51,504 bases of DNA from Oceanivirga salmonicida (GTDB lineage: Bacteria > Fusobacteriota > Fusobacteriia > Fusobacteriales > Leptotrichiaceae), in NCBI RefSeq assembly GCF_001517915.1, contig NZ_LOQI01000002.1, positions 1 to 51,504 of the forward strand, in the 5' to 3' direction. Positions 8,725-17,026 of this stretch are shown here, piece by piece. The translations under genes were made by a program, and so were the position numbers. Under the pieces are notes generated by a model. That model saw only the letters and a list, made by a program, of their open reading frames with translations. It made no database searches and was not told the DNA's origin. The number at the start of each line of letters is the position of its first letter. Positions within the stretch are counted from its first letter, which is position 1.

Positions 8725-9371
8725 TAGAATTTTTAATTGCTTTAAAAGAAACTGCTATAATGACTTTAATACCAACAATAATAGCAATAATATTTGGTAT
8801 TCCTATAGGGGCAATATTATTTCTAACAAATCCAAAAGGAATAAAACCAAATAAGGTATTATATAATACCTGCAATATATTGGTAAATGTTATTAGAAGT
8901 TTTCCATTTTTAATTTTTGTAGTTTGTTTAATACCTATTACAAGATTAGTTATAGGAACTGCTTTTGGAGTATACGCAGCAAGTTTTCCCATATGTTTTG
9001 TGGCAGTGGCACTTTATTCAAGATTTGTAGAACAATCATTTAATGATATTCCACAAGGAATAATAGACTTAGCATTGTCAATGAAATTAAACTCATACCA
9101 AATAGTAAGATACTTTTTAATAGTAGAAGCTAGACAATCGCTAGTTTTAGGTCTTACGTCATGTATAATTAGCATAATATCATATACTACTGTTATGGGT
9201 ATAGTAGCAGCAGGTGGAATAGGTGATTATGCTATGCAAAATGGATATATGTTATTAGATTATGCAGTTATTTATAAGGCAGTTGTAGTAATAGTTATAA
9301 TAGTTTATAGTATACAATTTTTAGGTAATAAAATTGCAAGAATATTAGATAAAAAAAGGAGAGATGTGTAA
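8721..9371 (+). CDS. metI: Methionine ABC importer permease
   Basis: A 216-residue inner-membrane permease with about five transmembrane segments. The cytoplasmic coupling region has SFNDIPQGIIDLALSMKLN, matching the EAA loop of MetI, and IRSFPFLIFVVCLIPITR is typical of the family. It overlaps metN by 4 nt and metQ by 1 nt, so the three are translationally coupled. Confidence 0.92.
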   Translation: MIEFLIALKETAIMTLIPTIIAIIFGIPIGAILFLTNPKGIKPNKVLYNTCNILVNVIRSFPFLIFVVCLIPITRLVIGTAFGVYAASFPICFVAVALYSRFVEQSFNDIPQGIIDLALSMKLNSYQIVRYFLIVEARQSLVLGLTSCIISIISYTTVMGIVAAGGIGDYAMQNGYMLLDYAVIYKAVVVIVIIVYSIQFLGNKIARILDKKRRDV

Positions 9372-10168
9372 TGTTTAAAAAATTAACAACATTATTTTTA
9401 GTAAGTATTATGTCATTTATGGCGTTTGCTTCTGATAAAACAATATCAATAGGAACAGTTAAATACTTCCCTATGCTTGATATAGTAAAAATAGCTAAGG
9501 CTGATTTAGAAAAAAAAGGTTATAAGGTAGATTTAAAAGAATTTTCTGATTATAAGACACCAAATATTGCACTAGCAACAAAAGAAATAGATGCTAACTT
9601 CATACAACATAAACCATACATGATGGTATTTAGTAAATCATTAAAATCAGACTTCGTTCCTGTTGCTGAAATATATAATGTATATGTTGCTTTTTATTCA
9701 AAGAAATATAAAGATATTAAAGATTTACCAAATGGCGCTACAATAGCATTATCAAATGATCCAGTAAATCATTCTTGGGGATTACAAGTATTAGCAGAAA
9801 ATGGATTATTTAAATTAGGTAAAAAACAAGGTGATTTCTATACTGAAAAAGATATAGTTTCAAACCCTAAAAAATTTAAAATAATTAAAGTTGCTATACC
9901 TACATTAAGTCAAGCATATCAAGAATATGATTTAGTATTCAACTGGCCTGCACATATGGTTAAATTAGGTATTAAACCATTAAAAGATGGTGTTTTAGTT
10001 ATTGATGATAAAAAAGAAAATGAATTACATGCTGTAACTTTAGTTACTAGAAAAGAACTTAAAGATACTCAAAAAATTAAAGATTTAAAAGAAGCAATGA
10101 CTAGTAAAAAAGTTAAAGATTTCTTAGAAAAAAATTATAAAGAACAAGGTTATCCTGTATTCAAATAA
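9371..10168 (+). CDS. metQ: Methionine-binding protein, NLPA/MetQ family, without lipobox
   Basis: Substrate-binding protein of the methionine importer. After a signal peptide (residues 1 to about 20, ending SFMAFA) the mature part begins SDKTISIGTVKYFPML, and HKPYMMVF and NDPVNHSWGLQVL are NLPA-family segments. There is no Cys at the cleavage site, so unlike most MetQ proteins it should not be lipidated but float free in the periplasm. Length 265 is normal. It overlaps metI by one base and ends in a bidirectional terminator shared with the converging antiporter gene. Confidence 0.92.
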   Translation: MFKKLTTLFLVSIMSFMAFASDKTISIGTVKYFPMLDIVKIAKADLEKKGYKVDLKEFSDYKTPNIALATKEIDANFIQHKPYMMVFSKSLKSDFVPVAEIYNVYVAFYSKKYKDIKDLPNGATIALSNDPVNHSWGLQVLAENGLFKLGKKQGDFYTEKDIVSNPKKFKIIKVAIPTLSQAYQEYDLVFNWPAHMVKLGIKPLKDGVLVIDDKKENELHAVTLVTRKELKDTQKIKDLKEAMTSKKVKDFLEKNYKEQGYPVFK

Positions 10169-10250
10169 AAAAGATATTAAAATAAGAAATTTAGAACGTG
10201 TACCCAATCAAGGTACATGTTTTTTTATCTCAAAATTAATATCTTTTTTT
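10167..10250. terminator. Bidirectional terminator with nested stems
   Basis: An outer perfect 14-nt inverted repeat (10167-10180 and 10236-10249, A6GATATTAA with its complement) encloses an inner hairpin (10196-10204 with 10212-10220, loop CAATCAA-like) followed by T7. The inner hairpin serves metQ; the outer arms give a T run in both directions, so the converging antiporter gene ending at 10252 can use it too. Confidence 0.8.
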
Positions 10251-10251
10251 A

Positions 10252-11679
10252 TTACATATTAGCTATATCAATAGTTCCATTCATAATCCAAAACAAACTT
10301 AATAATGCTCCTATTATTATTAAAAAGGCTCCTATCATTTCTAATTTACTAAATACTCTTTTATTATTTTGTTTTCTTGCCCATATATATAAGACCATAC
10401 CTGGTGCAAATAATAATGTTGTAACTAAAATATATTCATACCCCGATGAAAATACACAATAAGCCATATAAATTGATGAAATAAGCCCTAATATAACATT
10501 TTTAGAAATTTTATTTCCAGCCCAATTCCAAGATAATTTCATTTGACTAAATGATACAAAGAAATACGGAACTAGCATTGTACTAGAAGCTAATAATGCC
10601 ATAAAATTATATGCACTTTTATTAATTAGTAAAGATAAAAAGAAAAATTGAACTAATCCATTACTTACTAATAAAGCTGTTGACGGTGCTTTATATATAT
10701 TCTCTTTTAAAAATAAATTTGGAAATACATTATTTTTAGCGGCTTGATATAAAATTTCTCCACTAAACATTGTACATGCAAACCATGCTCCAATAGCTGA
10801 TATAACTACACTAGCATTAATTAAAATAGAACCCCACTTACCTACTACAGACTCTAACACTTGTGCCATTGCTGGTTTATCAAGTGTTGCTAAATCAGGA
10901 CGAGATAAAACTGCAAAACTTAAAACTATTACAAGCAAGTATATAGAAGTAATAATCATAAAACTTAAAATATTGGCTTTACCAACAATTTTTTTGCTAT
11001 TTGCACGCCCAGAATAAACAATAGCTCCTTCTACACCAACAAAAACCCAAACAACAGAAACCATTGCTTTGCTAACTTGAGGTTTTACTTCACTCCAATT
11101 AAAATTTTGATTTATAGTTCCCCAAAAATCTAATGTAAATAAATTTATATCAAATGCCACAATAAGTGCTGTAATAAAAATTCCTAATGGAAGTAATTTA
11201 GCAATAGTAATAATTCCATTAATTTTAGAAGCAAAACTTGCCCCCTTTAAAATTGTGAAATGCATTACCCAAATTAAAATAGATGCTCCTATAACAGAAT
11301 AAATATTAGAACCGTCTTCAAAAATTGGGAAAAAATATCCTAAAGCACTAAATGCTAATGAACCTAATGCAACATTTCCTAGAAATATAGATAACCAGTA
11401 CCCCAAAGCACTATTAAATCCCGCAAAACTTCCCATTCCTTCTTCTGCATAACTATAAATACCAGCATCTAAATGTGGGAGTTTTTCATTTAAATTTTGT
11501 AAACAAAATACAAAAATTCCCATACCTAATCCAGAAATTATTAAAGCAATTATAGATGGTCCTACTGATGCTGATTTTGCCATATCGCTCATTAGATTAA
11601 AAATTCCGCCACCAATTACAGAACTAACAGTCAAAGCTATCAATCCAAACAATCCAACCTTTTTTTCATTATTTATCAT
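10252..11679 (-). CDS. APC-family basic amino acid antiporter (ArcD-like)
   Basis: A 475-residue inner-membrane protein with about 12 transmembrane segments of the amino acid-polyamine-organocation family. SSVIGGGIFNL (residues 19-29) is the substrate-binding G-rich motif of TM1. The closest group is the arginine/ornithine (ArcD/YdgI) antiporters. The neighbouring DDAH gene makes citrulline, so arginine or methylarginine uptake against citrulline/ornithine is plausible, but the substrate cannot be read from sequence. The ATG at 11679 has no ribosome site next to it: the only good one (AAAGGAG, 11721-11727) is 41 nt upstream, beyond a 9-bp hairpin. Confidence 0.85.
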   Translation of the reverse strand: MINNEKKVGLFGLIALTVSSVIGGGIFNLMSDMAKSASVGPSIIALIISGLGMGIFVFCLQNLNEKLPHLDAGIYSYAEEGMGSFAGFNSALGYWLSIFLGNVALGSLAFSALGYFFPIFEDGSNIYSVIGASILIWVMHFTILKGASFASKINGIITIAKLLPLGIFITALIVAFDINLFTLDFWGTINQNFNWSEVKPQVSKAMVSVVWVFVGVEGAIVYSGRANSKKIVGKANILSFMIITSIYLLVIVLSFAVLSRPDLATLDKPAMAQVLESVVGKWGSILINASVVISAIGAWFACTMFSGEILYQAAKNNVFPNLFLKENIYKAPSTALLVSNGLVQFFFLSLLINKSAYNFMALLASSTMLVPYFFVSFSQMKLSWNWAGNKISKNVILGLISSIYMAYCVFSSGYEYILVTTLLFAPGMVLYIWARKQNNKRVFSKLEMIGAFLIIIGALLSLFWIMNGTIDIANM

Positions 11680-11689
11680 TTTTTATTTA

Positions 11690-11727
11690 ATATGATATTG
11701 CTTATAACTATATCATATTTCTCCTTT
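11690..11727 (-). promoter_or_regulatory. Translational control element: remote SD, AUG-AUA-UAG frame, hairpin
   Basis: Minus strand, 5' to 3': AAAGGAG (11727-11721), four nt, then ATG-ATA-TAG (11716-11708), with arms ATATGATAT (11718-11710) and ATATCATAT (11698-11690) forming a perfect 9-bp stem around an 11-nt loop, then the antiporter ATG at 11679. If folded, the stem brings the SD to about 13 nt from the real start; if open, ribosomes meet a two-codon frame first. Confidence 0.55.
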
Positions 11728-11801
11728 CATTAATAATCTTTACAAAAATTATTAAAAGTTTAATAAAGATATAATTCAAAAGTTTTTCATACTTTATTAA
11801 C

Positions 11802-11842
11802 AAAAAAAGTATTACAAAAAATTGACTTTTTTGTAACACTTT
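11802..11842 (-). terminator. Intrinsic terminator of the DDAH gene
   Basis: Minus strand: AAAGTGTTACAAAAAA pairs with TTTTTTGTAATACTTT around a 5-nt loop, and a T7 run follows. It separates the DDAH gene from the antiporter gene, which therefore needs its own promoter or read-through. Confidence 0.75.
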
Positions 11843-11850
11843 GCCTTAAA

Positions 11851-12618
11851 TTAGAAACGTAATGATAAACAACTCAATCCTCCATCAATTTTTCTAAATT
11901 CAGATGTGTCTACTACTAACACTTTATACCCTAATTTTTCTATTTTTTCTTGAACCTTTGGATAACCTTCTGGAACTATAATATAGTCATTAACCCAAAT
12001 ACAATTAGCTCCATAAGCTTCATCTATATCAATCTCAATTTTATTAAATTTTTCAAATTCTTCTCTTGTTTTAAATTCTCCAGCCACTAATAAATTATTA
12101 TTTTCTAAATAAGCTAATCCTGTTTTTAAATGTAACATTTCTTTCATTTCAACCATTTGACCAGATAATCCGTATTTTTCTAAAATTTGTATCATTTGTT
12201 TAGCACCTTCTTGATTAGTTCTAGCAGATAAACCTATATAGAAATGATCTCCTACCATCATAATATCTCCAGCTTCAACAGTTCCTGGTTCTTTAATATA
12301 TTCAATGTGTTCATAAAATTTTTTTAATGCTTCTAACATATCTGGTAATGCAGCTTCTTGTCTTCTGCTTTCTGCCCCAGGACGTGTAACAATAGCACAT
12401 TTTGAAGTACATAATGCAACATCTTCTACAAAGCAAGCATCAGGAAATTCATCTTTTGGTTCTAATACAGTTACATTAACTCCTGTCTTAGTTAATGCAC
12501 TAACATAATTTTCATGTTGCATCAATGCTTTGCTATAAATTGGTTTCCCTTCGTTTGCGCTTGTAAGTCCTTCAGAAATACTTTGTGATGGCACACGAAC
12601 AATAACATTTTTAAACAT
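11851..12618 (-). CDS. Dimethylarginine dimethylaminohydrolase (DDAH)
   Basis: Hydrolyses methylated arginine (or a related guanidino compound) to citrulline plus an amine, in the cytoplasm. The amidinotransferase-fold motifs are complete: CFVEDVA (62-68), TVEAGDIMMVGDHFY with Glu115, GLSARTNQEG, HLKTGLAYL with His163, and GGLSCLSLRF with catalytic Cys250. The 255-residue length and the Cys/His/Glu spacing match bacterial DDAH (about 254 residues, Cys249/His162/Glu114 in the Pseudomonas enzyme) and not the 400-residue arginine deiminase. Ribosome site AAGGGA. An amino-acid antiporter gene follows, suggesting a small arginine-derivative catabolic unit. Activity on plain arginine cannot be excluded. 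Confidence 0.9.
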   Translation of the reverse strand: MFKNVIVRVPSQSISEGLTSANEGKPIYSKALMQHENYVSALTKTGVNVTVLEPKDEFPDACFVEDVALCTSKCAIVTRPGAESRRQEAALPDMLEALKKFYEHIEYIKEPGTVEAGDIMMVGDHFYIGLSARTNQEGAKQMIQILEKYGLSGQMVEMKEMLHLKTGLAYLENNNLLVAGEFKTREEFEKFNKIEIDIDEAYGANCIWVNDYIIVPEGYPKVQEKIEKLGYKVLVVDTSEFRKIDGGLSCLSLRF

Positions 12619-12928
12619 AAAAATCCCTTCTTCCCTTATATTTTTTTTTATTAAATAAATTTTTTGTAAATAAAATTATTTTAATAAACTAAATTATGTT
12701 TTTTACTAACATAAAACTTTGTTAAAGTAATTATGTTTAATAAAAGCAAAGAAGTATAAATGAATTTAATTTTTTATCCCTTATTATATATAATACCCCT
12801 ACTTTTACATAAAAGTCAATACCACTATATTAACGAAAATTATTATATTGTTAAAAAATTATCTATATAACTTATAAATATTAGTTTTTTATTTTTTTTA
12901 TATGATATAATATTATTAGGTGATAAAA
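12619..12928. other. Divergent intergenic region with repeated TTATGTT elements
   Basis: A 310-bp gene-free stretch between the DDAH gene (left) and the GH114-like gene (right). It holds a promoter for each. The DDAH leader (about 165 nt) contains TTATGTT (12694-12700), its complement AACATAA (12708-12714) and TTATGTT again (12731-12737), so the middle copy can pair with either neighbour. No open frame or other structure was found. Confidence 0.5.
12790..12819 (-). promoter_or_regulatory. Promoter for the DDAH gene
   Basis: Minus strand: -35 TTGACT (12814-12819), 18-bp spacer, -10 TATTAT (12790-12795). Transcription would begin near 12783 and give a leader of about 165 nt. Confidence 0.6.
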
Positions 12929-12931
12929 ATG
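12906..12931 (+). promoter_or_regulatory. -10 box and short leader identical in plan to metN
   Basis: TATAAT (12906-12911) is followed 18 nt later by the ATG at 12929. From the -10 box to the start codon, 24 of 26 positions equal the metN region at 8036-8061, including the AGGTGATAAAAATG ribosome site and start. The -35 (TTAGTT, 18-bp spacer) is weak. Confidence 0.6.
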
Positions 12932-13714
12932 AAAAAAATTATTTTCTCAATAACTTTTATTATAACTTTAATATCATTTAGTAATGATTATGGGGTTTTT
13001 ATAGGTTTAGATAACGGAAAAATTGATAAATTCTCAAAATATGAAACTATTGTTATAGATGCTAATTATTTTTCAAAAAAAGATATAGATAAAATACACA
13101 AGAAAACAAAATTTGTATATTCGTATCTTAATATTGGTTCTATTGAAGAATTTAGAGATTATTATACAGATTATAAAGATATAATTTTAAAAAAATATGT
13201 TAATTGGAACGATGAATACTGGGTAGACATTACTAATAAAAGATGGAAAAATTTTATAATCAATAAATATGCTAAAAGTTTATATAAAAAGGGTATTGAT
13301 GGTTTTTTTATAGATAATATTGATAATTATCATATTTTTAAAAATGATAAGGTTTATTTTAGCATATTAGAAATATTAAAAGGACTTAGAAAATACAATA
13401 TTAAAATTATGGTTAATGGTGGAGATACATTTATAAAAGAAGCAATTCAAAAAAATGATATTAAAGGGTTAGTTGATAGTATTAATCAAGAAAATGTATT
13501 TACAAAAATTGATTTTAAAAATAAAAAATATTTAATACAAGATAAAAATGAAACAAAATACTATAAAGATTACCTAAATTTAGTCAAAAATTATGGAATA
13601 TCTATATACCTATTAGAATATGGAGAAAATAATATTATTAAAGAAAAAATAAAGTCTTATTGTAAGAAAAATAAATGCAAATTTTATATGTCTAAAAACT
13701 TAGAATTAAAATAA
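12929..13714 (+). CDS. Secreted GH114-like endo-alpha-1,4-polygalactosaminidase family protein
   Basis: A 261-residue TIM-barrel protein with a signal peptide (residues 1 to about 18). Family features are YSYLNIGSIEEFR (64-76), WVDI (98-101) and GIDGFFIDNIDNY (122-134), which fit the TM1410/GH114 group; the Asp residues in the last motif are likely active-site residues. Known members hydrolyse galactosamine-containing exopolysaccharide, so a role in remodelling a surface or biofilm polysaccharide is reasonable, but the substrate is inferred from the family only. Start chosen at the ATG preceded by AGGTGAT; the GTG at 12920 is part of that site. Monocistronic, with a shared bidirectional terminator. 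Confidence 0.8.
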   Translation: MKKIIFSITFIITLISFSNDYGVFIGLDNGKIDKFSKYETIVIDANYFSKKDIDKIHKKTKFVYSYLNIGSIEEFRDYYTDYKDIILKKYVNWNDEYWVDITNKRWKNFIINKYAKSLYKKGIDGFFIDNIDNYHIFKNDKVYFSILEILKGLRKYNIKIMVNGGDTFIKEAIQKNDIKGLVDSINQENVFTKIDFKNKKYLIQDKNETKYYKDYLNLVKNYGISIYLLEYGENNIIKEKIKSYCKKNKCKFYMSKNLELK

Positions 13715-13742
13715 AACATGCTCATGAGAACATGTTTTTTAT
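13713..13742. terminator. Bidirectional terminator between GH114-like gene and nhaC
   Basis: AAAACATG (13713-13720) pairs with CATGTTTT (13731-13738); an inner CTCATGAG palindrome closes the hairpin, and A/T runs flank both sides. The two genes converge here. Confidence 0.8.
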
Positions 13743-13744
13743 CT

Positions 13745-15070
13745 TTATAAATTCATTTTTTCTTCTTTAGTTCTTAATAAACCAAATTGAATTGTAATAA
13801 CTGTTGTAATAATTAATGCAAATATGTAGAATGAATATTTTAAAACAGATAAAGGAGATACATCAACTAAACCTGTAATTATTAACATTCCTCCATCATA
13901 TGGCGTTAATGCTAAAAATGCACAAGCAAATATATCAATAAGGCTAGCTAATCTCTTAGGTGCAATATTATATTTTTGTCCAATCTCTTTCGCAATTGGT
14001 GCAGAAATAATAATGGCTATTGTATTATTTACTAAAGCTGCTGATAAAATTCCAGATAAAAATCCAATTCCATATTCAGCATCTTTTCTCTTTTGCATTT
14101 TTTTAGTAATGCTACTTACCAACCAATCAACTCCACCATAATATTTTATTAAACCAATTAATCCTGAGATTAAAATAGCAACAATAGTAATACTAAACAC
14201 ACCAGACATACCATTTCCAACAGCCCCTACCCAATCAAAGAAACCAATAGTTCCCTCAAGCAAGCCTATAACTCCTGTCATTGCAATTCCTATTAATAAT
14301 ACTCCTGAAACATTAAATCCTGCAAGAGCTGCAATTAAAACTACAATATAAGGAATAACTCTAACTAAATGATAAGTATGTTCACCTTCAATTGGAGCAA
14401 CCCCACCTAAAATTCCATATAAAATACAAGCAATAATGGCTGCTGGTAAAGCAATGAAAAAATTCATTTTAAATTTATCTTTCATTTGAGAACCTACACC
14501 TTGTGCAGCAGAAATTGTTGTATCTGAAATCATTGATAAATTATCCCCAAAATATGAACCACCTATAACTGCAGCAGCCGTTAAAGGAATATTTAAACCT
14601 GCTGCTTCTGCAACTCCTAAAGCAATTGGTGCCATAGCAGCAATAGTTCCCATAGAAGTCCCTATAGCTGTAGAAATAAGACAAGACATTATAAAAATTC
14701 CAGGAACTAAAAGTATACTAGGTATATAAGTAAGTCCTAAATTTACAACAGATTCTACCCCACCCATAGCTTTAGCAGCTCCTTGAAAGCCACCTGCTAA
14801 TAAATATATTATTCCTATTAAAATAACCCCAGAATTACCTGCATTTTGCGCAAAAATATCTATTTTTTTATCTAATTTCATTCCTTTATTCATTAATAAA
14901 GCTACTACAATTCCTACTAATAATGCTACATGTCTTGGAAATTTATTAAAAGCACCTTCTTCACCTAAATATGTAAAAATCACACCACTACCAATATATA
15001 ATGCTAAAAATACAAATAATGGTAAAAAAGCTATTGCTCCATATTTTTGTTCTTGATTTTTATTTTCCAT
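13745..15070 (-). CDS. nhaC: NhaC-family Na+/H+ antiporter
   Basis: A 441-residue inner-membrane protein with about 11-12 hydrophobic segments. SYFGDNLSMISDTT (172-185) is the ion-binding motif of the NhaC family, and FLALTPYDGGMLIITG near the C-terminus is also typical. Some members exchange other cations or organic acids (for example malate/lactate), so the substrate is not certain. It lies 21 nt after a PatB-like C-S lyase gene and is probably cotranscribed. It could then serve in amino-acid uptake or ion balance linked to that enzyme. Confidence 0.85.
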   Translation of the reverse strand: MENKNQEQKYGAIAFLPLFVFLALYIGSGVIFTYLGEEGAFNKFPRHVALLVGIVVALLMNKGMKLDKKIDIFAQNAGNSGVILIGIIYLLAGGFQGAAKAMGGVESVVNLGLTYIPSILLVPGIFIMSCLISTAIGTSMGTIAAMAPIALGVAEAAGLNIPLTAAAVIGGSYFGDNLSMISDTTISAAQGVGSQMKDKFKMNFFIALPAAIIACILYGILGGVAPIEGEHTYHLVRVIPYIVVLIAALAGFNVSGVLLIGIAMTGVIGLLEGTIGFFDWVGAVGNGMSGVFSITIVAILISGLIGLIKYYGGVDWLVSSITKKMQKRKDAEYGIGFLSGILSAALVNNTIAIIISAPIAKEIGQKYNIAPKRLASLIDIFACAFLALTPYDGGMLIITGLVDVSPLSVLKYSFYIFALIITTVITIQFGLLRTKEEKMNL

Positions 15071-15091
15071 AAATTTTTTTCTCCTTATATT

Positions 15092-16285
15092 TTATTTTTT
15101 TAATGTTCTTAATTCAACAATGGCTTTTTCTAATCTTTTTAATGCCTCTTCTAACATAGATTTTGGACAAGCCACATTCATTCTTTCATAATAATCCACA
15201 TTATCACCAAACCAATATCCTGGATCTAAAGCTATTTTGGCTTTTTCTTTTATAAATTTTTCTAATTCTTTCTTTGAATATTTTAATTCACTAAAATCTA
15301 GCCACAATAAATAAGTTCCTTCTGGTTTTTTCACTTTAATTTCAGGTATTTTTTCTTTTATATATGAAATTGCAAAATCCATATTTTTATCAAGATATAT
15401 AAGCAATTCCTCCAACCAATCTTCACATTTACTATAGGCTGTTTCAAATGCTACTATACTAAATGGACTATTTCTTTTAATATCTAAAATACCTAATTCC
15501 TCATCAAATTTATTCCATTCATCTTTTCTAGGAAAACTTACAAATGATGCTTGTAATCCTGCTAAATTAAAAGTTTTACTCGCAGAAAAACAAGTAATTG
15601 TCAAATTTTCTATTTCTTTACCTAAAGAAGCAAAAGGTGTATGTTGATTTCCTGGCAATACTAAATCTCTCCAAATTTCATCTGCAATAACTCTTACTTT
15701 ATATTTAAAACAGATATCTGCCATTTTTTGTAATTCATCTCTTGTCCAAACTCTACCAACAGGATTATGCGGACTACATAATATAAACCAATGAATATTA
15801 TTTTCAACAATTTGTTTTTCAAAATCAGCAAAATCTATTGTATAATACCCATTCTCATCTCTTTTTAATTTATTTTGAATAACTTTTCTATTATTAGAAT
15901 TAATTGTTGCAAAAAAAGGATAATAAACAGGTGTTTGAATTAAAATATTTTCTCCAACTTTAGTAAATAATCTAATTAATAAAGATAAAGTAGGAACAAC
16001 CCCTGGACTATTAATTAAAGTTTTTTTATTTAATTTATACTTAAATCTTTTCTCAGACCATTTAATTACAGATTCATAATAGGAATCTGGTCTATGAACA
16101 TAACCAAATATACCATATTCTACTTTACTACTCAAAGCTTTTATAATTTCAGGAGCCGTCTTAAACTCCATATCAGCAATCCACATAGGAATTAAATCAC
16201 TTGTTCCAAAATTTTTACTCATTTCTTCCCATTTTGCTGAATGATTTCCTATTCTTTCAATTTTTTCATCAAATTTATACTTCAT
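15092..16285 (-). CDS. PatB/MalY-type PLP-dependent C-S lyase (cystathionine beta-lyase)
   Basis: A fold-type I PLP enzyme of 397 residues. The N-terminal WIADMEFKTAPEI and GIFGY(V) are typical of MalY/PatB; CSPHNPVGRVW (170-180) and ADEIWRDLV (201-209) form the cofactor pocket, and Lys237 in FSASKTFNLAGLQ binds PLP. Expected reaction: beta-elimination on cystathionine or cysteine, giving homocysteine or H2S, pyruvate and ammonia. It fits a lifestyle that uses cysteine and methionine. Strong ribosome site (AGGAGGGAG). Confidence 0.9.
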   Translation of the reverse strand: MKYKFDEKIERIGNHSAKWEEMSKNFGTSDLIPMWIADMEFKTAPEIIKALSSKVEYGIFGYVHRPDSYYESVIKWSEKRFKYKLNKKTLINSPGVVPTLSLLIRLFTKVGENILIQTPVYYPFFATINSNNRKVIQNKLKRDENGYYTIDFADFEKQIVENNIHWFILCSPHNPVGRVWTRDELQKMADICFKYKVRVIADEIWRDLVLPGNQHTPFASLGKEIENLTITCFSASKTFNLAGLQASFVSFPRKDEWNKFDEELGILDIKRNSPFSIVAFETAYSKCEDWLEELLIYLDKNMDFAISYIKEKIPEIKVKKPEGTYLLWLDFSELKYSKKELEKFIKEKAKIALDPGYWFGDNVDYYERMNVACPKSMLEEALKRLEKAIVELRTLKK

Positions 16286-16316
16286 ACTCCCTCCTGTTAT
16301 TAATTTAAACTAATAT

Positions 16317-16322
16317 ATTATA
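16317..16322 (-). promoter_or_regulatory. -10 box for the patB-nhaC unit
   Basis: TATAAT on the minus strand, preceded by TGG and about 28 nt before the ribosome site. The -35 would fall in the T tract of the rsmG terminator and is weak. Confidence 0.45.
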
Positions 16323-16334
16323 CCACAATTTTTC

Positions 16335-16365
16335 TATTAAAAAAGAACAGTTTATTTCCCGTTCT
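16335..16365 (-). terminator. Intrinsic terminator after rsmG
   Basis: Minus strand: AGAACggg...GTTCT stem followed by TTTTTT, about 20 nt after the rsmG stop. Confidence 0.75.
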
Positions 16366-16384
16366 ATTTTATTTTTTCTTTAAA

Positions 16385-17026
16385 TTATAAAGGATTTTTC
16401 TTAGGTATTCCTATTTTCCTTGGATATTTTAAATCTGTTTTCTTATATTTTTTAATTTCTATAACTATTCTTTCATCATTTATAATAGGTAAATTAAATT
16501 TATGTACTTTTTCAATTTTTGAATTAAGTATATTAAGAGCATTTTCAGATTCTGCTATCTCATTTGTATTTAATTTTTGAACTAAAAATCTACCATTAAC
16601 CTTTAAAAAAGGTATTTCGTATTCTAATATTATCCTTAAATTTGCTACTCCCCTACATAAACCAATATCAAATTTTTCTCTATTGTTTATTATAAGTTGC
16701 TCTGCTCTTAAGTTAGAAGTTTTTACATTTTTTAAGTTTAATTCATTTATTACTTCATTTAAAAAATTTACTTTTTTAGTAACTGAATCTACTAATAAGA
16801 AATTTTTATCAGGATTAAGAATTGCTAGTACCATACCTGGGAAACCTGCACCTGTTCCTATATCTATAATATTTTTATCAGTTTCTTTTAATAAATCATT
16901 AAGTAAAATAGAATCTTCAAAATGTTTTATTATAATCTCTTCTTTATCTCTTATAGCAGTTAAATTTATTACCTTATTTTTTTCTATAAGTAATTCTAAA
17001 TATTTTTCTAATTTCTTATTCAACAT
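16385..17026 (-). CDS. rsmG: 16S rRNA (guanine-527-N7)-methyltransferase
   Basis: A SAM-dependent methyltransferase for G527 of 16S rRNA. The SAM motif IDIGTGAGFPGMVLAI (54-69) is intact, followed by LVDSVTKKVNFLNEV. At 213 residues it has family length. The start overlaps the end of mnmG by 11 nt, the classical gidA-gidB pairing. Last gene of the trkH-trkA-mnmG-rsmG operon. Confidence 0.95.
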   Translation of the reverse strand: MLNKKLEKYLELLIEKNKVINLTAIRDKEEIIIKHFEDSILLNDLLKETDKNIIDIGTGAGFPGMVLAILNPDKNFLLVDSVTKKVNFLNEVINELNLKNVKTSNLRAEQLIINNREKFDIGLCRGVANLRIILEYEIPFLKVNGRFLVQKLNTNEIAESENALNILNSKIEKVHKFNLPIINDERIVIEIKKYKKTDLKYPRKIGIPKKNPL

